Below, piece after piece: positions 57,939 to 64,000 of a stretch of DNA of 64,000 nucleotides (position 1 is the first letter of the stretch; each line of letters starts with the position of its first letter). Both the position numbers and the translations under genes were made by a program. Source of the DNA: JBFLVT01 sp036804525 (GTDB taxonomy: Bacteria; Bacillota; Desulfotomaculia; Desulfotomaculales; JASEER01); assembly GCA_036804525.1 (NCBI GenBank), contig DAIRSE010000005.1, positions 1 to 64,000 on the forward strand. The letters run 5' to 3'. The notes below the pieces were generated by a model. The model searched no databases. It was given only the letters and a program-made list of their open reading frames with translations, and was not told the origin of the DNA.

Positions 57939-59447
57939 TCAGGCACTGAGCGGCAGGCCCTCCTCTTTTAGGTGCTTTTCGATGGTCTTCCGGTAAAGCT
58001 GCAGGTATTCCACAGCCGAACGCGCCCAGGAAAAGTCGAGTTCCATGGCGTTTCTAACCAGTCTCCGCCAGTTTTCGGGGTCGTCGCGATAGAGTTTCAG
58101 GGCCCGGGCAATCGCGCTGTAAAGCGCCCGACCCGTATAGTCCCGGAAACTGAAGCCGTTGCCCATTCCCGTCGACGGGTCGTATTCGGTCACGGTGTCG
58201 GCCAGGCCGCCCGTCTCGCGAACGATGGGAATAGTACCGTAACGCAGGCTGATGAGCTGTCCGAGGCCGCAGGGCTCAAAGCGCGACGGCATCAGGAACA
58301 TATCGGACCCGGCGTAGATCCTCTGGGCAAGTACGGCGTTGAAGCCCAGTTCCAGCCCCATCTTTTGCGGGTAACGCGCTTTGATCGAGGAGAAGAGCTG
58401 GTGGTAATGCGAGTCGCCGGTTCCCAGGACGATAAACTGGATGTCCAGGTGCATCAGCTCGTCGACGATCTGCCCGATGAGGTCGAGACCCTTCTGGTCG
58501 ACGAGACGCGAGATAAGCCCGATAACCGGAACGTCCTTGACCGGGAGGCCGAGCTCCCTTTGCAGGGCAAACTTGTTTTCTTTCTTGGCCTCGATGTTGT
58601 TGCTGTCGTAGTTGCGGAACAGCCGCGGGTCGGTCTTGGGATCAAACTCGTGGTAATTGATTCCGTTGACGATCCCAAAAAGGTCCCTCGAGCGCTGGCG
58701 GAGCAGCCCCTCCATCCTCTCGCCGAATTCAGGCGTCTGTATCTCCTTGGCATAGGTGCGGCTCACCGTGTTGAGGAGGTCCGCATAGAGGATGCCGGCC
58801 TTCATGAAGCTCACGCTCCCGTAGAACTCCAGCCGGTCGGGAGTAAAGAACTCGTAACCGAGGCCCAACATCGACAGGACCTCTTTCGGATAGTTGCCCT
58901 GGTAGTACAGGTTGTGGATCGTAAACAGGGTAGCGATGCGCTTGTGGAAGTCGCTGTGTTTGTAATGGGTATGCAGCCAGAGCGGGATCAAGCCGCACTG
59001 CCAGTCGTTGCAATGAATGATGTCCGGCTGCCAGTTGAGACGCGGAAGCATTTCCAGCACGCCCTTGCAAAAGAAGGCAAAACGCTCGGCCTCGTCGTGG
59101 AAGGCGTAGATGCCGTCGCGGTAATAGTAGTGATAGTTGTCGATCATATAAACCGGTATTGTGGCATGGCCGCCGTGAAACTGGGCTTCGATCTCCCTCT
59201 GCCTGATGATGGCCGTCCGCATCTGGTTGTTGAAGTAGATGGGAAAGTCGGTCAAGTACCGGGCGCCCTCGATCATTTTGTAGCGCGGCATGGCCACCCG
59301 GACATCGTTCGGGGGAAGCCCCTGGTCCATAACGACGGTCGCCAGCGCTTTGGGGAGAGAACCGGCCACATCGGCTAGGCCGCCGGTCTTGGCGAAAGGC
59401 ACTACCTCCGACGACACGATAAGGATCTTCAACGGGCGATCAAACAT
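57939..59447 (-). CDS. glgA: Glycogen synthase (ADP-glucose-dependent)
   Basis: 502 residues of a GT5 glycosyltransferase. KTGGLADVAGSLPKALA near residue 20 binds ADP-glucose; HCNDWQCGLIPLWL near 146 and the C-terminal-domain LMPSRFEPCGLGQLISLRYGTIPIVRETGGLADTV are diagnostic. Makes glycogen from ADP-glucose. The ATG at 59447 follows AAGGAGG by 9 bases and overlaps galT by 8 bases, so they form an operon. Confidence 0.96.
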   Translation of the reverse strand: MFDRPLKILIVSSEVVPFAKTGGLADVAGSLPKALATVVMDQGLPPNDVRVAMPRYKMIEGARYLTDFPIYFNNQMRTAIIRQREIEAQFHGGHATIPVYMIDNYHYYYRDGIYAFHDEAERFAFFCKGVLEMLPRLNWQPDIIHCNDWQCGLIPLWLHTHYKHSDFHKRIATLFTIHNLYYQGNYPKEVLSMLGLGYEFFTPDRLEFYGSVSFMKAGILYADLLNTVSRTYAKEIQTPEFGERMEGLLRQRSRDLFGIVNGINYHEFDPKTDPRLFRNYDSNNIEAKKENKFALQRELGLPVKDVPVIGLISRLVDQKGLDLIGQIVDELMHLDIQFIVLGTGDSHYHQLFSSIKARYPQKMGLELGFNAVLAQRIYAGSDMFLMPSRFEPCGLGQLISLRYGTIPIVRETGGLADTVTEYDPSTGMGNGFSFRDYTGRALYSAIARALKLYRDDPENWRRLVRNAMELDFSWARSAVEYLQLYRKTIEKHLKEEGLPLSA

Positions 59448-60489
59448 ACCTGGGAACCTCCTTTGCAGCGGCTTCAGCGATATGCGGCGCTACGACGGGC
59501 GCGTCGCGCAGGGCCCGCGCCGCTAGTTCGGGCGGGGTCGGATTGATGAAGTAACCCGTTCCCAGCTCAAAGCCGGCTATAATCGTGAGACGCGGCATAA
59601 TTTCGATGTGCCAGTGGTAGTAGGAAGCGTCCCCGGCGTTAACCGGAGCGGTGTGGATAGCCATGTTGAACGGCGGGTCACAGACGGTCGCTGCCAGCTT
59701 GGCCAGGGAGGCCCGCAGTACCCGGGCCAGGTCGCGCACTTCGTCTTCGACGATCTGGCCGAAATCATGCCTGTGCTGCTTAGGGAGGATGGTCATCTCA
59801 AACGGAAACCGTGAAGCATAGGGTACAATACTGACAAAATGTCTGCTGTCGATGACGATCCGTTGATCCTGAGCCAATTCCTGCTGAATCATATCGCAGA
59901 ATATGCAGGTCCCCTTTGCCGAACGGTAAGCCTCCGCCCCGGCCAACTCCTGCTTGATGTCTACAGGTACCATCGGGGTGGCGATCAGTTGGGAATGAGC
60001 GTGCTCCAGCGATGCACCCGCGGTGCGGCCCTTGTTCTTGAAGATGCAGATGTACTTAAGACGCGAATCGTTGCGCAAATCAAGTGAACGTGCCCGCCAG
60101 GCCCAGATGACCTCCTCCACCTGCTTCTCCGACTGGGTGATCAGGTTATTTGTATGATCGGTTGTTTCAACAATCACCTCGTGGGCGCCGATACCGTTCA
60201 TTACCTCATAAATGCCTTCCCACCAGGAAAACGGGCGTTCGTCGGCACGCACCGCGGGAAATTTGTTGGGAACTACTCTTATCCACCATCCCTTGCTGTT
60301 GGGAGCCGTGCCCTGCTCGCGAAAGGCCAGGATTTCCGGCGGGGTCATCCGCTCATTCCCGACACACAGCGGACAGCTCTGAGGATTCAGCTCGTCCGCG
60401 GGGCAGCGAAAATCCGTGGGCCTTTTTGCCCTTTCAGTAGCAATTACTATCCACCGATCCACAACGGGATCCTTGCGCCACTCGGGCAT
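59440..60489 (-). CDS. galT: Galactose-1-phosphate uridylyltransferase-type protein (HIT superfamily)
   Basis: About 349 residues. CPLCVGNE near residue 38 supplies a zinc Cys pair. The HIT-type active site is ASLEHAHSQLIATP (His-Ala-His) near 168 and the C-terminal YHWHIEIMPRL is a second His motif. Start ATG 60489 (MPEWRKDPVVDRW) has AAAGGAGG about 7 bases upstream. Located next to glgA, so it probably feeds a sugar phosphate into glycogen or a nucleotide sugar pool; the sugar is not certain. Confidence 0.85.
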   Translation of the reverse strand: MPEWRKDPVVDRWIVIATERAKRPTDFRCPADELNPQSCPLCVGNERMTPPEILAFREQGTAPNSKGWWIRVVPNKFPAVRADERPFSWWEGIYEVMNGIGAHEVIVETTDHTNNLITQSEKQVEEVIWAWRARSLDLRNDSRLKYICIFKNKGRTAGASLEHAHSQLIATPMVPVDIKQELAGAEAYRSAKGTCIFCDMIQQELAQDQRIVIDSRHFVSIVPYASRFPFEMTILPKQHRHDFGQIVEDEVRDLARVLRASLAKLAATVCDPPFNMAIHTAPVNAGDASYYHWHIEIMPRLTIIAGFELGTGYFINPTPPELAARALRDAPVVAPHIAEAAAKEVPRYV

Positions 60490-60663
60490 TCGGGGACCTC
60501 CTTTCGCCTTGCGTTTTCTGCAACAATACAATAGGCCAATTGCTAAACAGACTTACAGTGAGCGTGCACGGGTAAGAAATTTTTTATGCGCAGGGGAGGA
60601 AAAAGTTTGTGATTCGCGAAAAGCAGGAGATATTAGAAAATCTTATCGAAAGGAAGTCAACCT

Positions 60664-61296
60664 GTGGCTGGCGACGTGCAAATCAAGGGGACGCGCAACG
60701 GGTTGGTCATCTGTCTTCCGGCGGCGGACTTTGACGACATCAAGCGCAACCTTGAGGAAAAACTCAAGCAGGCCAGGGGTTTTTTTACAGGCGCAAAGTT
60801 TACCTTCCGCCATCAGGGGCCCGCGATAAACGAGGAGCAACAGCGCGAACTCGAACAGCTCCTGTCGGGGTACGGGATGATACCCATCCCCCACGAAGAA
60901 CGCAACAAGCCGATACTGATCCCGAAAAGCACTACGGTTCCGGCGTCAGTATCTTCTCCAGGATCACTGCCCGGAGAACCGGCCCACCTTGTTGGGCGGA
61001 GCCTCCGCTCGGGACAAAGGGTCCGGTATCTGAACGGGCATGTCGTTGTGCTCGGGGATGTTCACCGGGGCGCTGTTGTCGAAGCCTCGGGCAGTATCTT
61101 GATCATGGGCAAGTGTGCGGGAACGGTTCACGCAGGTATCGACGGCGATAAACGGGCGGACATCGTAAGCCTGGAATTCTGCTCTCCCACACTGACCATC
61201 GCCGGCGTCCAGGCCAGGGAAATACCGTCAACCCCTATTCCCGGCCTTAAGCGGGTAATGCTTAAAGACGAACGCATCGTCCTGGCCCCAGTATAA
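60664..61296 (+). CDS. minC: Septum site-determining protein MinC
   Basis: 210 residues. The N-terminal domain (VQIKGTRNGLVICLPAAD) binds FtsZ; after a Pro/Ser linker the C-terminal beta-helix has LVGRSLRSGQRVRYLNGHVVVLGDVHRGAVVEASGSILIMG, the MinC signature that binds MinD and inhibits FtsZ assembly. GTG start at 60664 follows AAGGAAG. No minD in the window. A short unrelated 42-codon frame with its own ribosome site overlaps the 5' end. Confidence 0.92.
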   Translation: MAGDVQIKGTRNGLVICLPAADFDDIKRNLEEKLKQARGFFTGAKFTFRHQGPAINEEQQRELEQLLSGYGMIPIPHEERNKPILIPKSTTVPASVSSPGSLPGEPAHLVGRSLRSGQRVRYLNGHVVVLGDVHRGAVVEASGSILIMGKCAGTVHAGIDGDKRADIVSLEFCSPTLTIAGVQAREIPSTPIPGLKRVMLKDERIVLAPV

Positions 61297-61478
61297 TAAC
61301 TTCAGTGCTCAGCACTCAGCGTTCGGTACTCAGATTAAGGGTTGACCCCGTCCGAATACTGAATACTACAAGCGGGCTCCATCCGCGTACTCAGCAATGC
61401 TCACGACCAGCCATTACACTTTAGTCGATATAGCCAAATCTGAATGCCGAATGCTGAATGCCCAATGCCACTACGGTC
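61297..61478. repeat. Intergenic word repeats between minC and the Nudix gene
   Basis: TCAGTGCTCAGCACTCAGCG (with a short palindrome), CGGTACTCAG, then AATGCCGAATGCTGAATGCCC. Same flavour as other intergenic words in the window. No gene. Confidence 0.55.
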
Positions 61479-62045
61479 CTACTGCCTACTACCTACAGCC
61501 AGTTGGTCTGCTGCAAGCAGCCCAACTATGGACTTGGCATCGCAGATCTCCCCGCGTTTGACCATCTCTACGGCTTCGTCCAGCGGGACCCTGACCAATT
61601 CCAGGAACTCATCCTCGTCGGGGGCGGCCTGGCCCGCCGTCAGTCCGGTGACCAGGTACACGTACATTTTTTCGCTGGTGAATCCCGGAGTGGAATAAAA
61701 CTCCAACAGCTTTGTGAGTTTGCCGGCAGTATAACCGGTTTCCTCCTCCAGCTCCCGGTTTACTGCCGCTTCCGGATCTTCGCCGTTCTCCAGTTTGCCG
61801 GCCGGAATCTCCAGGAGTTCTTTCCCTACCGCATAGCGGTACTGACGGACCAAAAGGACGCATCCTTCCTCATCAATGGCCACTATCGCCACTGCACCGG
61901 AGTATTCCACAACCTCCCGGCGTCCCAGCTTGCCGTTGGGCAGTTCTACAGTATCCACGCGCATGTTGAGGATCTTCCCGCGATAGACGTATTCCTGCTG
62001 CAGAGTTCTTTCTTTAAGCTTCAACGGTATCGTCACCTCTCGCAA
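61479..62045 (-). CDS. Nudix hydrolase, ADP-ribose pyrophosphatase type
   Basis: 188 residues. The Nudix box is complete near residue 84: GKLENGE, seven residues, RELEEETGY. LLVRQYRYAVGKELLEIPAG precedes it and EFYSTPGFTSEKMYVYL follows, as in NudF-like ADP-ribose pyrophosphatases. It hydrolyses ADP-ribose to AMP and ribose-5-phosphate. Confidence 0.9.
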   Translation of the reverse strand: MREVTIPLKLKERTLQQEYVYRGKILNMRVDTVELPNGKLGRREVVEYSGAVAIVAIDEEGCVLLVRQYRYAVGKELLEIPAGKLENGEDPEAAVNRELEEETGYTAGKLTKLLEFYSTPGFTSEKMYVYLVTGLTAGQAAPDEDEFLELVRVPLDEAVEMVKRGEICDAKSIVGLLAADQLAVGSRQ

Positions 62046-62126
62046 CTAAACCGGGAGCTAACGCATATTCTCTCCCCTGCGCGGACACCTTAACAACAAA
62101 TGACACCTGAGGAGGTTGCTTGTTGC

Positions 62127-62558
62127 ATGAGCATCCGGCGTTGGGATCCTTTCAGCGAAATTAACACCCTTCGCGAGCAAATGAATCGCATGATGGAGTT
62201 CTTTAGACCCGGCCTGCGTGAGCCGGCTATTCCCCGCATCGACCTTCACCAAACCAACGACGAGGTTATCGCCACCGCGGAAATCCCGGGTCTGGAGTCA
62301 AAAGAAGACATTGAGGTCAACGTCACCCCGGACAGCCTTTCGGTGAGCGGCGAGATCAAGCGCCAGCACGCGGTGAACGAGGAAGACTACCTGCACGCCG
62401 AGCGCTATTACGGGTCTTTTTCGCGGGTCTTGCCTCTCCCTGTTGAAGTTAAGCCCGAAGAGTCACAGGCCACTTACCAGAACGGCGTGCTTACCGTCAG
62501 GATGCCCAAGGTGCAGCCGGGCAGGGATAAGCAGCCCCGGCGCATACCGGTTCAGTAG
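62127..62558 (+). CDS. Hsp20/alpha-crystallin small heat shock protein
   Basis: About 143 residues. The alpha-crystallin domain runs from about residue 40 (RIDLHQTNDEVIATAEIPGL) to GVLTVRMPKVQ. The start MSIRRWDPFSEINTLREQMNRMM is typical of bacterial Hsp20. GAGGAGG lies about 12 bases before ATG 62127. ATP-independent holdase chaperone. Confidence 0.93.
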   Translation: MSIRRWDPFSEINTLREQMNRMMEFFRPGLREPAIPRIDLHQTNDEVIATAEIPGLESKEDIEVNVTPDSLSVSGEIKRQHAVNEEDYLHAERYYGSFSRVLPLPVEVKPEESQATYQNGVLTVRMPKVQPGRDKQPRRIPVQ

Positions 62559-62573
62559 GGCGATGGTCCTTTT

Positions 62574-62873
62574 TTACTCCCTGTTGAGGTGCCCTTTGAT
62601 AACGTCAATGATCTCCATCACTGGGACCTTCCCCGAAGCCACAACTTGACCGTTCACGACCACCACCGGAAGTGCCGGGTTTCCTTCTTGCTGCGGGCGG
62701 TAGACGTAACGGACCCTAACCTCATCCCCGAACACCCGATGTACGGTCCCCGCGAGCAGGTTGAACAGGAAAACGTAGTCCAGGGCTCCGCCCGGGCAGG
62801 AAGCGGCCTCTCACCCGGGACGGTCCCCGTCCGACTGGGCGTCTCCCCAGAGCTCCACTGTAACGCGCATCAT
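62574..62873 (-). CDS. Thioredoxin-like small protein with in-frame TGA, candidate selenoprotein
   Basis: The ATG at 62871-62873 overlaps the hemL stop (ATGA), so the gene is coupled to hemL. It reads MMRVTVELWGDAQSDGDRPG, TGA at 62811-62813 (codon 21), then in the same frame EAASCPGGALDYVFLFNLLAG and a C-terminal thioredoxin-like half (FGDEVRVRYVYR; GNPALPVVVVNGQVVASG). If TGA is selenocysteine, the motif G-U-EAAS-C-PGG places it where related proteins have a redox Cys. Downstream of TGA, GCTTCC and GGAGC pair with one bulged T. A nonsense-broken gene is the alternative. 99 residues if read through. Confidence 0.5.
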
Positions 62874-64000
62874 TTTGCCGTGATGTCCTTGAAGCAGCAC
62901 CGGAAGGCCTCCACCGTTCGATCCAGGTCTTCCGTGCTATGTGCCGTCGAAATGAACATGGCCTCGAACTGGGCTGGAGCGATATAGACCCCGGCGTTAA
63001 GCAGCCCCCTGAACAGCCTGCCGTAGAGAGCGGTGTTGCTGGTCATCGCGCCTGCAAAATCCCTTACGGGCTCGGGGGTCAAAAAGGTACAGAGCATTGA
63101 GCCTATCCGATTCTGGCTCACAGGCACTCCGGCGTCGCGTGCCGCATCGGCGATCCCTTCCGCCAGCCTCGCCCCCATCTTATCCAATTGCTCATACAGG
63201 CCCGGCTGGGCAAGGGCCTTAAGCGTGGCGATACCGGCGGCCATCGCCACTGGGTTGCCGGAAAGCGTCCCGGCCTGGTAAACAGGCCCTTCGGGGCTGA
63301 CCATGCTCATTATCTCCCGCCGCCCGCCGTACGCCCCGACCGGGAGCCCGCCGCCGACAATCTTGCCCAGGCAAGTCAGGTCGGGAATAACGTTAAAGAC
63401 GGTTTGTGCCCCGCCGTAAGCGACCCGGAACCCGGTGATCACCTCGTCGAAAATCAACAGGCTGCCATAACGCGCTGTTAACTCCCGCAACCCCTCTAGA
63501 AAACCTTCCTCAGGCAGAACGACGCCCATGTTACCTGCTACGGGCTCAACAATGACGGCGGCGATTTCCTCCGAGTAGCGGTTGAAAACCTCTTGGACTT
63601 CATCCAGGCGGTTGTAGCCGACGACGATGGTACTGCCGGCGACGTCCCCTGGAACTCCCGGAGATGTCGGAAGGCCGAAAGTCAGCGCACCCGAGCCGGC
63701 TTTAACCAGGAGGTGGTCAGCATGACCGTGGTAACAGCCTTCAAACTTGACGATCTTGTCCCGCCCTGTATAAGCCCTGGCCAGGCGCAAGGCGCTCATC
63801 GTTGCCTCGGTCCCCGAGTTAACCATGCGGACCATTTCGACCCCCGGAAGAGCTTCGACAATGAGGCGGGCTAGCTCGATTTCCAACTCGGTAGGCGCAC
63901 CGTAGCTTGTGCCCTTCTGTGCGGCTTCCCATACCGCCGCCAGCACTGACGGATGGCTGTGGCCCAGGATCAGCGGCCCCCAGGAGGCCACGTAGTCGAT
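62870..64000 (-). CDS. hemL: Glutamate-1-semialdehyde 2,1-aminomutase (5' end beyond window)
   Basis: At least 373 residues. GTEATMSALRLARAYTGRDKIVKFEGCYHGH and FDEVITGFRVAYGG (PLP-binding region) precede TCLGKIVGGGLPVGAYGG, which carries the PLP Lys. TLSGNPVAMAAG is typical. It makes 5-aminolevulinate for heme and corrinoids. The frame continues past position 64000, so only the C-terminal part is seen. Confidence 0.95.
   Translation of the reverse strand: MDYVASWGPLILGHSHPSVLAAVWEAAQKGTSYGAPTELEIELARLIVEALPGVEMVRMVNSGTEATMSALRLARAYTGRDKIVKFEGCYHGHADHLLVKAGSGALTFGLPTSPGVPGDVAGSTIVVGYNRLDEVQEVFNRYSEEIAAVIVEPVAGNMGVVLPEEGFLEGLRELTARYGSLLIFDEVITGFRVAYGGAQTVFNVIPDLTCLGKIVGGGLPVGAYGGRREIMSMVSPEGPVYQAGTLSGNPVAMAAGIATLKALAQPGLYEQLDKMGARLAEGIADAARDAGVPVSQNRIGSMLCTFLTPEPVRDFAGAMTSNTALYGRLFRGLLNAGVYIAPAQFEAMFISTAHSTEDLDRTVEAFRCCFKDITAK

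Noticed and set aside
57972..59378. Plus-strand ORF of 468 codons
   Set aside because: Antisense shadow of glgA; the translation lacks any known domain.
60610..60738. 42-codon frame before minC (MIREKQEILENLIERKS)
   Set aside because: It has GGGGAGG nearby, but the second half is an out-of-frame read of minC; too weak to call a gene.
62589..62987. Plus-strand ORF of 132 codons
   Set aside because: Antisense to the TGA-containing thioredoxin-like gene and hemL; the minus strand has the coherent protein and the ATGA coupling.
1..64000. CRISPR arrays, tRNA or rRNA genes
   Set aside because: No regular direct repeats with spacers and no tRNA or rRNA-like segments were seen on either strand.

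Overview
The window looks like part of the chromosome of an endospore-forming, anaerobic, GC-rich Firmicute, most like the Peptococcaceae (Pelotomaculum/Desulfotomaculum-type clostridia). This is inferred from gene content and order: spoIIIAA-AH, sigK, an Asp23/AmaP operon, gatCAB, the xse/folD/isp/dxs/tlyA/nadK/argR/recN run, and a large OLE-type RNA. There are no rRNA or tRNA genes and no CRISPR array.

Layout. The left edge holds the end of an IS256-type transposase abutting a broken membrane-protein gene. From about 1 to 48.8 kb nearly every gene is on the minus strand. In map order: a four-gene synthase/aconitase/dehydrogenase operon (1.0-5.0 kb); gatB-gatA-gatC (5.1-8.4 kb); recN, argR, nadK, tlyA, dxs, oapA, OLE RNA, ispA, xseB, fchA-like, folD, xseA, nusB (9.0-20.6 kb); a DUF2273/amaP/asp23 envelope-stress operon (20.6-21.9 kb); a biotin-dependent carboxylase pair (22.0-25.3 kb); an L,D-transpeptidase and the spoIIIA operon (25.4-31.4 kb); a zinc-ribbon protein, efp, an M24 peptidase and aroQ (31.6-34.3 kb); tldE and tldD (34.3-37.5 kb); a type IV pilus or pseudopilus cluster (37.5-43.5 kb); aroB-aroK-aroC-aroE, a YqeG-like phosphatase and a mobA-mobB fusion (43.6-48.9 kb).

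The standout is at 49.1-52.7 kb. The mother-cell sigma factor gene sigK is split. Its first 114 codons lie at 49087-49430 and its last 119 at 52307-52664, separated by a 2,876-bp element. The two parts share a 9-bp core and rejoin in frame into a 233-residue SigK. The element encodes a large serine recombinase, a 59-residue protein just upstream of it, a ferredoxin and a 55-residue acidic protein. It is a very small 'skin' element, at the same codons used by the skin elements of Bacillus subtilis and Clostridioides difficile. The recombinase gene runs through the right junction into sigK sequence, so excision should rewrite its C-terminus.

After sigK come scattered genes: an endonuclease/exonuclease/phosphatase-fold protein, a P-loop protein, a pair of Gate-domain membrane proteins, a radical SAM protein, a TIGR04086-like membrane protein, a second M24 peptidase, glgA-galT, minC, a Nudix hydrolase, an Hsp20 and hemL, which runs off the right edge. 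Stop-start coupled to hemL is a small thioredoxin-like gene with an in-frame TGA at its predicted redox position, a selenoprotein candidate.

Other points of note: a carboxylase subunit fused to a BCCP domain that has its own internal ribosome binding site; an operon that could make 2-oxoglutarate through a NifV-type (possibly Re-) citrate synthase; and several families of dispersed intergenic repeats. All assignments come from reading the sequence and remembered family knowledge; no database search was possible.
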